Below, in pieces: positions 1 through 10,879 of a DNA stretch of 64,000 bases. A model generated the notes under the pieces. It saw only the letters and a list, made by a program, of their open reading frames with translations. It did not search any database and was not told the DNA's origin. Location: positions 1 through 64,000 of the forward strand of contig JNEU01000813.1 in assembly GCA_000697475.1 (NCBI GenBank). Direction: 5' to 3'. Positions within the stretch are counted from its first letter, which is position 1, and every line of letters begins with the position of its first letter. A program made the position numbers and the translations under genes. Origin of the DNA: Lichtheimia corymbifera B2541. Lineage: Eukaryota > Mucoromycota > Mucoromycetes > Mucorales > Lichtheimiaceae.

Positions 1-914
1 GCAAGCATATCTTTGCTTGTCGTATCACAAGATCCATGCAAATCCTGCAACCCAAATCTAGACCACTATTTTTGTACGACATCGGCCGGCCCGTGCTATC
101 AATACTTGGATTCACTTGGTAAAGACGCACTTCAGATTGGGTCATCATTATGTGCAAAAGGACGTGTACATTATCGAGTTCGTGGATATCGATGAATGCG
201 AGTGGTGGTGTTGTGCTGGCTTTGCATATTACTACTATGGTTATCAGGATGATCAACCACCGCTGCTGTTGGAGGTATTGTAATCAGATAGCAATCATTC
301 CGCATCACGAAACAATGAGATCAATTAACTATCATGATATCTTTTCCCTTGTTGTGCCCATAAAACGATCCCCATCATAAAAGAGACTCTATTTGATCTT
401 AATGCGTATGTGTATTGGTGCTCCGGGTAATAAGCGGTAATGATCCAATTACTATACATGATATCAGCAAGCAAAAACCGCTAGGCATTGGCAACATGGC
501 ATATCTCCTTTGTCATCTTGTGAAACAGCTGCATGGTAGGGGCGGTCTCTTTGTTCTTTTAGAGCTGCCAATGATCCTTTTTCTTTTTTGCTTGATGAGA
601 AAAAAGCACGATCCCTATGATAAGTACCACGATAATGTAAATACTTTGGCAAAAGAGAGATCTATTTATTGTGTATATCAGGTAACGAGTCCATGTGGTA
701 GATAAGGAATGTGATGTGCGAATATGTAAAGTGCAAAAAGGATAACCAAAGAAGTACAGTGGGACTTTTGACACCTTGCCTTTATTTCCATGGCTCTACT
801 TGAGCTATTTATAATATTGTATTGGAATACGATAGGGAATGTGGAATATGTGATATGCATCTATATGAGTGCATGAATGCGAGTTTGTGTGCTGGGAATC
901 CATACTGATTGTCG
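1..914. other. No supported gene
   Basis: Only short overlapping open frames occur on both strands. None shows a recognisable domain, codon bias or splice pattern. The right part is simply the region downstream of the decayed minus-strand gene that ends at 915. Nothing else is seen here. Confidence 0.6.
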
Positions 915-1591
915 CTAGGAATTGCACCAAAGCGAAGACATGTTCGATAGCAACTTGTAATTGATCTTGGTTTCAAGGGCTTGGTGGGCAAAGTAGCGAA
1001 TAGAACGGGTACCATTCGGTTGTACGGTGATCGACACGTAAGAATGGGTCATTGAGATGAAACGCTGACCTAACAGTGTTGTAGCGGGAAATATCTGATC
1101 CGGATCACATAGGACGACATCACGACCTTGGTACATAGCCTTGTAAAAGGGCGACAGACAACACGGCCTTCATCATTTGTGGTTCGTAAACTTGATATCA
1201 CACAACGGAGGGAGAGGTTCACGCATAGCACCTTCATCAACACATATATAGAGATCCTTCATTGCTTGACATCTTTTCTTCTGGATCGTTGGCACTTTGA
1301 TGTCGACAGGCACTTGTTGCCTGTATAAACTTTGTACGTCTTCACCAGGGTACGTTTCATCAAGATATCAATTCCACGCGTGAGCTGCACTTCCACTAGG
1401 AATAGGCGGTGATGCAGTAAAGATATCAAATTCAATTGCCCCCTATATCCATCAAAGCCGATGAGGTCGTGTCAAACAACACAGTTGAAATAAAATATAA
1501 ACCTAGACACTCTTGTTTATACGGTTAGTGCTGGGTCGAATGAGTATAAAACAGAGTTGCAATTGTTCCCTTCTCCTGATGCGATCGCCAT
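915..1591 (-). pseudogene. Decayed protein-coding gene, unknown family, in-frame TGA stops
   Basis: Read on the minus strand, an ATG at 1591 opens a short exon ending in ACC|GTATAA, with a possible acceptor ATATAG near 1450. From there one single frame runs to the TAG at 915. It reads like real protein throughout, for example the stretches IEFDIFTASPPIPSG, YLDETYPGEDVQSLYRQQ and KAMYQGRDVVLCDPDQIFP. The frame is broken by TGA after the residues AWN (around 1371-1376) and by a TGA TGA pair after TNHK (around 1166-1171). In all three cases a change of TGA back to CGA (Arg) would reopen the frame, which is what C-to-T decay at CpG would produce. I do not recognise the family. The same-frame continuity is seen directly, while the decay mechanism is inference. 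An alternative is a live gene with small introns removing the stops, but no good GT-AG pairs flank them. Confidence 0.45.
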
Positions 1592-2017
1592 GCCGATTCA
1601 TAGCATTGAGGTGAGCATTGCAAGTGCCGGCTTCATGTGTCTCCTTTCATGACTTTTTTATGCATATGAGTGGATAGAGTGTTCTTGTGAATGTATCGTT
1701 GGGTAGCAAATAACAAGGAAGAGTGAGGTTGTGTGAATAAGTATGAGTGACTAGAATGAAGAGCCATCCATGTCGGAGAGAAGCTGTGCATGATGACCTA
1801 CGAAACACTTGCACTGACTTTGAACATTGACCTAATCCAAAGCTCAGACAACTTTCAAATCTAAATTACTCTACATTGACCCTCCCAACCATTTTCGCGT
1901 TTCCACCATCACATCCTGCGCACCATTCTCTATGAAACGATACCAAACAACGCCCCATTACGCTATATAGAAATTTTGTGATCTATCATGTACATCCAAA
2001 ATCAAAAAATAACTCGG
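1592..2017. other. Intergenic, no gene seen
   Basis: This AT-rich stretch lies between the decayed gene and the tRNA. No open frame of note, repeat or RNA structure was recognised. Confidence 0.6.
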
Positions 2018-2090
2018 GGGGCTATGGCCAAATGGATAAGGCGCCTGACTACGAATCAGGAGATTCCAGGTTCGACCCCTGGTAGCCTCG
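2018..2090 (+). tRNA. tRNA-Arg (anticodon ACG)
   Basis: The 73-nt sequence folds as a complete cloverleaf. The acceptor stem GGGGCTA pairs with TAGCCTC, with discriminator G at 2090. The D stem is GCC/GGC, the anticodon stem CCTGA/TCAGG encloses the loop CTACGAA, and the T stem CCAGG/CCTGG encloses TTCGACC. The anticodon is ACG, so after A34-to-I editing it reads CGU, CGC and CGA arginine codons. There is no intron. A run of five T on the + strand about 30 nt downstream can serve as the RNA polymerase III terminator. The internal A box (TGGCCAAATGG region) and B box (GGTTCGACCCC) are intact, so the gene looks functional. Confidence 0.96.
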
Positions 2091-2743
2091 ATTAGTTGAT
2101 AATAGTTTGTAATGAGTTGTTCTTTTTCTATTTTTCGTTTGGATCACGTGACTTTTGGCATTGGCCGTGGTGGAAAGCCTGTCGCAGCCTTTGGCTGAGC
2201 AATCTCTTTTGGCAAACTACGTCTCATCCTATTTTACACACCTTCATGCAAAGCCCATCTTCTACTTCGCCATCATTACCAAGCCCATCCCTTTGACTGC
2301 ACCTCAGATATCATAGATAGCCAACATATATCCCCCTCATTCGCATACAATAAAACATTATCTTACGTCTGTACTTTATTCAGTGTACTAGTCTATCTAT
2401 CTCTGGCCATTGGTTTACCAGCACAGATTTGGACCGACAAGCCCTTTTTTACACCATTGTTCATAGAAGCATGTGTTTACTTGTTTACTCTCTCTGCATG
2501 TACAAATTATCCTGGAGACATCAAATTTTGAATCATTTTTCCAAATCAATTGGATAATCATGATATTCTTAAAGTGCGCAAATCAAGGAATGAGATATAA
2601 TAAAAGAGGCAATACATGATTAAATCAGCTTTCGATATGAAGATGGTGATGGTGAGATGACTACTACGACGACGACGAACTAATACTCTTTCTTCTTTTT
2701 ACAAGGGGATAGGTGGATGGGGTACATGGAGGCAGAATAAAGG
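2091..2743. other. Intergenic, no gene seen
   Basis: This stretch lies between the tRNA and the 3' end of the convergent minus-strand membrane-protein gene. It contains T-rich stretches and an AATAAAA-like motif, but no supported coding region. Confidence 0.6.
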
Positions 2744-3685
2744 TTATGGATACCGATGAAGTTGGTTGTTGTTAAAGGCGGCATTATTATTGGTAGTAGT
2801 GGCATTACTATTACTGCACCAAGTGGATGAAGGCACGACCGTTGAGGAGGATGATCTCACCATGGCTGGTTCAGGATGTGATAATGGGAGTGATGTTTGA
2901 GAGGAATTGGTTGATGTATACAGTAAAGTGGGTGCTGATGTTGCTGTGCTTTCTGATAGAGAGGATGCATCTTGCAAATTTGCTTGTGAATAACTCGGCG
3001 GTGGTGATAAAGTTTGCTGATCCAATACGATCGAGGATGACATGACAGCGGTGTGATACGACGGCAATTCTTCCGCATAATGCGATATCTGGATCACCAA
3101 GCACAACCTTGCATTCTTATACTTTGACGGCAACGCATCGTGTGCACTGGGGCGACGAAAGGTCCACTTTAGGCGATCGGTCTTGTTGAATTCTCGTAGC
3201 GTTTGTTTCAATGCAAGCTCAAACTGTAACAGCCCCTGGGATCAGTACATTGACCTTCATGGAGCGAAATGGTGAAGAACCTACTTGACGTATACGATGT
3301 ACAAAGGTGGCTCGTCGACGACTTGTCCAATAGCTAAGAGCAGCAGGAACAAGGAGAAGGATAAGTGGATACCACATTGATATGTCAGCCGACCGTGCAG
3401 CAAGCGAGAAACCAGCAGAACAAGCAACGCAGGCGATGACAAAGACAAACACGTAATATTCGATATGCGTCGATGGGCATTGTGTACGTACAAGTCGATC
3501 CAGTTGTCGCAGACGCTCTTCAAAGATAGCTTTGGGTAACTATATATCACACATAAACAATATCCATCAAGTCAGTCATTGTCGTCGTAGAGAATATTAG
3601 CTTCTTTTATATATAGAGATAAACGCACAAATTCAATAAATGAAGGAATCTGATCATGATCTTCGAACCATATCCGAGGTGGCAT
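2744..3685 (-). CDS. Two-span membrane protein with C-terminal PY motifs (Spo7/CNEP1R1-like layout)
   Basis: Three exons on the minus strand (3629-3685, 3285-3539, 2744-3223) join in phase into a 263-residue protein. Donors are GTGCGT and GTAGGT, acceptors TATAG and TACAG. An N-terminal helix (EERLRQLDRLVRTQCPSTHIEYY) is followed by two hydrophobic spans at about residues 45-63 and 72-90 that are separated by a short loop. A basic segment and an amphipathic stretch ending LREFNKTDRLKWTFRRP come next. This helix-TM-TM-LxEFN order recalls Spo7/CNEP1R1, the regulatory subunit of the Nem1 lipin phosphatase at the nuclear envelope/ER, but identity is too weak to claim that. The last ~120 residues are Ser/Thr/Asn-rich and contain LPSY and PPPSY, which resemble docking sites for Rsp5/Nedd4 WW domains. 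The gene structure is well supported and the function is not known. Confidence 0.7.
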
Positions 3686-4197
3686 CCATCGTAAAGTAAT
3701 TATGTTTATATGGGTGATAGGTGCAGCAGGCATGTAGGTGGTGGTAGACAAGTGAAAAAGAAAGCATCAAAAGATATGACGCATCCACGCACACACAATC
3801 CACTCTACATGTAGTGGTGACTAACCTCGTCAGCTCCGTATTTCTTCTCCTCTCCTCCTCTTGTCCTCTTGGGTCTCTTGGGAAATGGGTCTCTTTGACC
3901 AGACAAAAAAGTTAAAAAAAGGAGGTGATCTGTATGAAGGGGACAACTGGTTTGCCCAACACATTGAGCAAAAGGGGTTACCCAAAAAACAAGGGACGGG
4001 GGAGGGAATGCCTTGAGAGGAGGATATGCACGCACACACACATACACATACACATATACAACTTTTGTACTTTAATGACAGCAATTGTATATAAAGGATC
4101 AAGTAGTAGTATCATTAATACATTGGCTATGAGCAACTAGGATTGTCCAAAGATGGCAAAAGAGATGATCCAACCTATGTCCGATGTAAAAAGCTCG
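3686..4197. other. Intergenic, no gene seen
   Basis: Upstream region of the membrane-protein gene. It holds a short alternating CA/TA run (about 4029-4059) and purine-rich stretches. Open frames here are low-complexity shadows. Confidence 0.55.
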
Positions 4198-4626
4198 TCA
4201 GGGGAAGGTTAACAAATTTCTTCTTGTTGAGCAAAGCATGTTGTATTCTGCCTCGTTATCATTGTCAGGTGACAGGAATCGGGAACAAAAGATACCGACG
4301 TTGTTGAAAGGAGAAGCAGCAGCAGCAGCAGCAACACCATCATAAGAGAAAAGGGATGTGTCGCACAGAGTGGACAGGCATTCCACCGTAGCTCCGCGGC
4401 ATGCCATATTGCCATGCCAACAACAGCGGATCATCCATGCCAACGGAGACTGCATTTGGAAGGGCTTAGATAAACTCTGTGGCAATGAACCACATACATC
4501 AAAACACGAGTTTACATACAAGCCTGTTTCTTTTTTGCATATCTTGCATATACCTGCAAATTCTAACAGAGTGGTCATAATAGGTGCTGTGTGGCAAGAG
4601 GCTTGGCACTTTTCGTGTACCTCCAT
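4198..4626 (-). CDS. Uncertain Cys-rich ORF
   Basis: A minus-strand frame of 142 codons starts MEVHEKCQASCHTAP and contains 13 cysteines, including a CKICKK motif and a CC pair, then an alanine run (AAAAAA) encoded by a GCT/GCA repeat. No domain is recognised, and cysteine spacing does not fit a known zinc finger. An alternative is that a GTATATGC...AAATGCAG intron is removed, which would switch the 3' half to a different frame. The opposite strand has a 119-codon frame over the same bases that looks no better. Treat it as a hypothetical gene at most. Confidence 0.25.
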   Translation of the reverse strand: MEVHEKCQASCHTAPIMTTLLEFAGICKICKKETGLYVNSCFDVCGSLPQSLSKPFQMQSPLAWMIRCCWHGNMACRGATVECLSTLCDTSLFSYDGVAAAAAASPFNNVGIFCSRFLSPDNDNEAEYNMLCSTRRNLLTFP

Positions 4627-4830
4627 GAGTAGGTCTATATCTGTCTCAATGGTGGGACGACAAGGCTTGATACCATGGTGCTACAATCAATGCAGCATAG
4701 CCATTTTTCAAAAATAGGCATGACACAAGCGCCCGGGTAATTGTTTCCAATGTTTGATAGGGAACGTCATGTACAAGCTATGTAAAGTGGGCTGAAGCAT
4801 GACATCGTTACTCTCCACGAGTAGAAAATG

Positions 4831-4838
4831 TATAAAAA
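4831..4838 (+). promoter_or_regulatory. TATA box of first hydrolase gene
   Basis: TATAAAAA lies 85 nt upstream of the ATG at 4916. This spacing argues that 4916, not an upstream in-frame ATG at 4799, is the start, because 4799 would precede the expected transcription start. Confidence 0.5.
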
Positions 4839-4915
4839 CGTTGTTGTTTGATGGACTCATTGTTTCTGTTTTCTGGTTTTCCTGCAGCCGAGCCATTGTG
4901 GTACATTATCCAAGC

Positions 4916-6277
4916 ATGATTAAAGTAATCATTGGGCTCATTCTTGCATTTGCTTTGACACCAATCGGTCGTAAACTTGGTACGAGAATAACAACATAAA
5001 TGACATACATTCACTCACCAGTATGAAAAGCTGCCCATGTCATCTTGGGTGGTATGCAAAGCATGATCTGTTACTTGCCATTTCAGACTCGGCTCAGAAC
5101 TGTGCAGAGGCTTTTCATGGTCCCTATTCCTAAAGGGCGTCGGAGACTCGAGCGATTTCGTAGTCCATATGGTTATCAATGGGATTCAATCGTCAAGGTG
5201 GCTGATAGTAGAGATGATGGTGTTCGAGGTCACTGGTTCATCCCAAATGTTCACAAGCAAGGAGGATTACATGGGCCGAAAAAACTGCTAATGACGCTGA
5301 TTTGATCATCATGTACTTTCATGGTAAGTGTAATCATGGTCGTTGATGCTTTTAAATACTTACATGTCACGTTGTAGGTGGCGGGTACTCCCTTGGTAAT
5401 GATAAAACATGGATGTTTGCCTATGGATTGCTAACATTAATGTTGTGTAGGCCACTCACTGGTGAGTACAACGGCATATTTGCACATGATTGAGCGATTA
5501 AAAATTGTGCATGGGGTTCAAGCGCGTATCTTTGGTGTTGACTATCGCATGTTTCCTGACGTCCAATGGCCAACACCACGAGAGGATGGCGAAAAAGCAT
5601 ATAGCTATATGGTGCGAGATCTGAAGGTAGATCCATCCAAAATTATTATCGGTAGGTTAATATTTGCATAATAAGCAAGGATAGTAGTGATAACATATAC
5701 ATGCGAAATAGGTGGTGATAGTGCAGGTGGTCATTTGGCGTCAACCTTATTACTGCGCATCAAGGATCAACTTCATCGCCATGATGACCCTTCTACACGT
5801 TCCATTAAGCAACATGCTGTCGATCCACTGCCTATGCCCAAGGGTGCCATTATGATATCACCGTGGGTGAATGTGACATCCCATTCGCCAACATACACAT
5901 CCAATGCGAACAATGACTGCCTTATCATTCCCCCAAACCAAAACTATACTTATTGGTTTGTACCAGATATTGCCCACAAGAGTCCCAAAGAACAGGAGGC
6001 TTTGGCCATGGATCCTGATATCTCGCCTTTGTTTGGCGATTACAATGGAGTGTGCCCAATGATTGTGACATATGGAGGTCACGAGTTGTTTGCCTATGAT
6101 ATCGAGCAATTCGTCAAGCGACTTAAAGAGGGCCATGTTGATGTCAATGTAGTGACACGAGCCGATGCTGTCCACATTTGGGCGTTGGAGCGATTCGTGA
6201 CACAAAATCATCAGATTTGGCTGGAGGGCATAAACAAGGTCATTGATTGGTGTGCAGCAACCATACGACAACACTAG
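4916..6277 (+). pseudogene. HSL-type alpha/beta hydrolase, copy A (one-base frameshift)
   Basis: First of three tandem paralogues. Exons are 4916-4979, 5031-5323, 5378-5395, 5451-5651 and 5712-6277, the same five-exon pattern as copies B and C. It encodes a short N-terminal hydrophobic anchor ending in PIGRKLG, then the conserved FGYQWD/GHWF region, an HGGG oxyanion-hole motif split over exons 2 and 3, the nucleophile elbow GGDSAGG at the start of exon 5, a candidate acid in the YDIEQF segment and the histidine in VHIWALERF. Exon 2 lacks one base near 5270: GGA TTA CAT GG should read GGA TTA CxA TGG by comparison with B and C. Without correction the frame stops at 5305, before the oxyanion hole. 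All splice sites and the whole 3' half remain intact, so the lesion is either recent or a sequencing error. The intact family would be an ER-anchored esterase/deacetylase. Confidence 0.8.
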
Positions 6278-6576
6278 TAGGCACGATGCATAATCCCTTG
6301 AATGACACGAAGATGTATGATCACATGAACAAGGACCGTCGTTGTCGGGAAACAATAAAGCATATTGGGAACACATAATGGATCAACCAAAAGCAGCGTT
6401 CTATTATCTCAATTACGGGCTATGCAATGAGTGGCTGATAGTGGTGTTAGGCATGAGCCGACTGCATCATATTGTGCAATGATAAAAAGGTGTCTCCATT
6501 TCAAATCATGGTAGTGATACAACGAGGCTCATCATGTAACAGAGTCAATTATAGGAACTCAGTTCCACCCAAGGCG
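6278..6576. other. Spacer between hydrolase copies A and B
   Basis: 3' flank of copy A and upstream region of copy B. No further gene is seen. Confidence 0.6.
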
Positions 6577-6585
6577 TATATAAAG
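6577..6585 (+). promoter_or_regulatory. TATA box of second hydrolase gene
   Basis: TATATAAAG lies 52 nt before the ATG at 6629. It supports that start over an upstream non-ATG extension of the same frame. Confidence 0.55.
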
Positions 6586-6628
6586 ACTTCTTTTCTCATT
6601 GTCATTCCCGGTCATATATGGCTTTTCG

Positions 6629-8037
6629 ATGCTGGCATCATCAATACAACATAGTCTCTCGGGTATTGTTGCCCTTGCTTGTATCCTTATTCTGACCAAG
6701 AGTGGCCGTAAATTTGGTATGCTAAAAGTCCATCACTTTGCTCCTCTATCTCACATCATTCATATAATACACTTAGCTGCCCATGTATTTTATGGAGGCA
6801 TACGCAAGGTGATGTTGATGATACCACATAAGACTCGTTGCAATTTTATCAAGAAAACCTTTACTCTTCCATTGGATGAAGCTCGTCGCCGTTTTGAGAA
6901 AAATACTCAACCTTACGGCTATCAATGGGACGCCATCGTCAAAGTGGATAAACCAGATGGTGTGCAAGGTCACTGGATTGTCCCCAATGTTCATGAAAAA
7001 GGCGGACTTTCATGGGTCGAGAAAACTGCCAATGATGTCGATTTAGTCATTATGTATATCCATGGTATGTATATATGACTTATACTGGGATTGTAAAAAA
7101 AGAGACCTGTCAATCATGCTGATGTATCACTTCTTAGGCGGTGGATTTATGTCTGGTAAATAAGGATGCAAAAGGTATTGATGTTAAAAAGATGTTGCTA
7201 ATGATGCATGATAGGGCACTCCTTAATGTATACACCATCGTTCTTATACATGCTCGAACGATTCGAAAAGGTGCATAATATTCGACCTCGTATCTTTAGT
7301 GCCGAGTATCGTTATATGCCTGAAGTGAATTGGCCAGTGTTTCGAGAGGACTGTGAAAAGGCTTATCGATATCTTGTGCATGAGCTGCAAATTGATCCTT
7401 CCAAAATCGTTATTGGTAAGCTACATTATCAAGATGGTATACTTTTTCGCTCTTTGATTGATATGGATACATCATATATGTAGGTGGTGATAGTGCAGGA
7501 GGACACGTGACAGCAACCGTGCTGTTGACCATTTTGGATCAAAACCAGCAAGCCTTGAAAAATCACGAAAGCATAACTGGAAATGCACCTTTACTACCGA
7601 TGCCTAAAGGAGCGTTTATGGTTTCACCATGGGTACGATTTGACACCTTTTCACCAACGTTTACCACGAATCTCGATAAGGATTGCCTACCATTTAAACC
7701 AAATGATCTCAATGGATGGATGATTACCGACTTTTATAACAAGAGCCGTGATGAGCAAGATGCCCTGCTACGGGACCCCTATGCATCACCTTTGTTTGGT
7801 AATTTCAATGGTGCTTGTCCAATGCTTATCACATTAGGTGGCCGAGAGGTATTGCTTCATGACATCGAGGATTATATTGAACGACTCAAGAAACAAGGTA
7901 TCAAGTTGGATGTTGTCAAACACGAAGATGGGGTTCATCTCTGGGCCATCGAGAGATTCTTGGCACAAGATGATCAAATGTGGCAGGAAGGTGTGAATAA
8001 GATTACGGATTGGTGTGCTTCAACCGTTTGTCAATAA
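6629..8037 (+). CDS. HSL-type alpha/beta hydrolase, copy B
   Basis: Exons 6629-6716, 6777-7064, 7138-7155, 7215-7415 and 7484-8037 join in phase to 382 residues. An N-terminal hydrophobic segment (residues ~10-25, SGIVALACILILTKSGRKF) probably anchors the enzyme in the ER membrane. The oxyanion-hole motif HGGG begins at His125, with two of its glycines on an 18-nt microexon. The nucleophile is the serine of GGDSAGG (about Ser202), and the triad acid and base are probably in LLHDIEDY and VHLWAIERF. These are hallmarks of the hormone-sensitive-lipase branch (alpha/beta hydrolase-3), which includes arylacetamide deacetylase, steryl deacetylase Say1 and related carboxylesterases. Substrate cannot be read from sequence, although acyl or acetyl ester removal from hydrophobic compounds is the usual role. 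It is the middle gene of a three-gene tandem array. Confidence 0.9.
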
Positions 8038-8258
8038 AAAATAGAGGTTCATGTTACGCATGATGGATGATACAATGCGCGCCTCTTATGTGGATAGGTA
8101 TCCTTGGTAACACCAAGGCGACATATTGGGAAAATCTAGGCTGACCGTGATCGGAGCTGACGACCAACAATAAGATTTCATTTGCAGGTGGGGATGTAAA
8201 GCTTGTACTTTTTTGCACCTTTTCTTTCGTTTTTCAACAACACCATCCCCGCGTTAGA

Positions 8259-9706
8259 ATGTGTGCAGCAACAACCTTGGCCCCCGACTCTTTTCTACAT
8301 GGTGTTCCAGGCATCAGACCTGTCATTATTGGTCTCTTTTGTGCGTTCGTTTTGACCAAGAGCGGTCGCAAGCTTGGTATGTGCTGTGGCAACTTTATGG
8401 GTGGCCAAACAGGGATACCAACATCGCAACACTATAATAGCTGCTCATGTCATTCTGGGTAATATCCGCAAATCCTTGCTGCTTTTGCCACTACGAACTC
8501 GCTGTCAAATCATCAAGCGGATCTTCACACTCCCTATATCTCATGGTCGTCGTGCCATGAATCAATCTACACACCCCTTTGGTTACCAGTGGGATACGAT
8601 CATCAAAGTCGATCGCGACGACGTTAAAGGACATTGGATCATCCCCAAAGCCAATGAACATGGTGGTCTCAAGTGGGCTGAAAACACAGCCAACGATGCA
8701 GATTTGGTCATCATGTATGTTCACGGTACGTCTTTATTGGTATATATATCAGCAATAGCCTAGCACATGGATTGATCTAATTCGCATAAATTTCTATAGG
8801 TGGTGGATTTAGACTTGGTAATGATGAGAGAATCACGTGCATGCATTCACATTGCTCCCCACTCATGTCAATGATTTCGTTTAGGCAACTCGTTAATGTA
8901 CATGTCATCATTCTTGCATATAATCGATCGATTGCAAAAGGTGTATGGTATTCGTGCACGCATATTCAGTGTTGAATATCGCATGTATCCTGAACAACAA
9001 TGGCCTGTATCTCGTCAAGATTGTGAAAAGGCATACTCATACCTCGTGCGTGATTTGCAGTTGGATCCATCCAAGATTATCATTGGTGAGTGGCTGGCTG
9101 ATGGTGAACATGTATCTGCAGCGGTATACTGATTATGCATTGTGCTCGTCTATAGGTGGTGATAGTGCTGGTGGTCACGTGACAGCGACTTTGTTATTAA
9201 GCATCCGTGATCAACTGCAATCCAAGGAGGTGGTATCCATGAGCTCGATTGCACGTCTCCCATTGCCTATGCCTAGAGGTGCTGTGATGATTTCACCATG
9301 GGCAAACATGGAATCTAATTCGCCAACTTACACCACGAATGCATCCAAGGATTGTCTTCCATTCAAGCCAGGGGATCGTCATGGCTGGTTATTCCCCAAC
9401 TTTGATACCATGAGCAAGGATGAGCAAGATGCAATGCTTAAGGATCCCTATGTATCACCCATGTATGGCAATTATGAAGGCGTGTGCCCAGTACTTGTAA
9501 CCATCGGTGGCGAAGAAGTCTTTGCTCATGACATTGAGCAGCTCATTGAACGACTCAAGGAAAATAAGGTCAAGGTTGATGTTGTCAGTCGTCCTGACAC
9601 TGTGCATATCTGGGCCATTGAGCGCTTCTTGACACAAAACGAAAAGATTTGGTTGGAAGGTATCAACAAGATTGTCGATTGGTGTGCTTCGGCCATTCAT
9701 CAATAA
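8259..9706 (+). CDS. HSL-type alpha/beta hydrolase, copy C
   Basis: Exons 8259-8376, 8441-8725, 8800-8817, 8885-9085 and 9156-9706 give 390 residues. The N-terminus has a hydrophobic stretch (GIRPVIIGLFCAFVLTKSGRKL), then FGYQWD, GHWIIP and the HGGG oxyanion hole starting at His134. The nucleophile elbow GGDSAGG (about Ser211) opens exon 5. The acid lies in FAHDIEQLIERL and the base in VHIWAIERF near the C-terminus. Length and motif order match membrane-anchored fungal HSL-family esterases. Exon 4 is exactly 201 nt and exon 3 exactly 18 nt in all three copies, so the array arose by duplication of a gene that already had this structure. Proteins have diverged well beyond the nucleotide level, so the duplication is not recent. 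Confidence 0.92.
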
Positions 9707-10879
9707 AACAAATGTCATGTGAATGAATTGAGTCGCGTGTCACAGTAACAAATGATGCCGATGTTGTTTACTTTTGGAGAAGGCTAGTAAATGAGGGAGT
9801 GAGCCACTATTACTGCTACTACCGGAAAGCCTAACGTTACGACATGTGCGCTATTCGAGGCAAGTGTGCGTGATGTGCCACATCAAACATAACAGGGTGT
9901 GTGCCCTGGTGCTGGGTGTAGTATAACAACGATGATGCCGACCGAGTCAAATATTTGGATAATGTCAAAACAAAGAAGAGGAGTGTTTACGCCCTTATGC
10001 AAGATGTTATCATCATTTTATTGCAAGTGCACGGGTAAAGACAACAATGGAGATGGGTGTTATTCTAAGTATGATGACCCAATAAGGCAAAGTCAGCATG
10101 CACGCTCACATTGAATCCACATGGCACTGTGTGCCCAATATTAAGCAAGAGATAAAATGCCGTACAACGTTTCTCAGCACATCCATCAGAGGTTAGTTTC
10201 ACTGTTAATGATCGCCTGGAACACAGAGTAAGAGTGCTTCAATGACAGCCACCGGAACACACCGAGAATGATAAAGAACTTTATTCTCTTTGACTGTAGT
10301 AATAAGGATTGTTTGATTGTTATGGCTGATGGTGGATGCCAATACGAGTCGGGGCTTATAAGGACAAACAAGATCCCCGATGGAAGGATAGCATATGTCA
10401 TTGTCTGGGAGCTAAATAAGGGAACAAAGAAGGCATTTGTGTGTGGAGAAAGAATCCGGAAGAGTGTGACCCACAATCCAGGCGTACATGCATCCTCCAA
10501 AGGCGGTCGGTGCGCAATCAAAACGAGAGACATCCACATGCATATCGATATCGATACCTCTCTTTTCTTTTCTTTTTACTCCCCCTCTTTTCTTATATTT
10601 ATTGCTCATTTGACAAAGGTAAGCAAAAGAACCTTTATTGTGTAACGCTTCACTGCAACATGCATGACGGAGTTATTCACCCTCCCCTTCTTTCTTCTCG
10701 TCTTCTCAATGGCAACATGTTGTCGATCTCCATTCCCCATTGGCAACCTTCCCGATTCTCTGGTTTCCTAATGTCGCGGTTTCCATAGCTCAAGTTGAGG
10801 TTGAACAGGAACTGAGATTTCGTCTTCCTTTCCTCTTTTCTCGTCCAAGCAAATATCATCACGGGAACCAAGATTCAAC
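9707..10879. other. Long intergenic region upstream of medA-like gene
   Basis: About 1.2 kb without a supported gene. A long pyrimidine-rich stretch (about 10555-10600) and scattered A/T runs are present, as expected of a developmental-regulator promoter. Open frames on both strands overlap each other and show no domain. Confidence 0.55.

Noticed and set aside
4358..4717. 119-codon plus-strand frame opposite the Cys-rich ORF
   Set aside because: No domain, and composition is consistent with the antisense of the other frame. Neither is strong.
10186..10645. Overlapping frames on both strands upstream of the medA-like gene
   Set aside because: They overlap each other antisense, show no conserved motif and sit in a pyrimidine-rich promoter.
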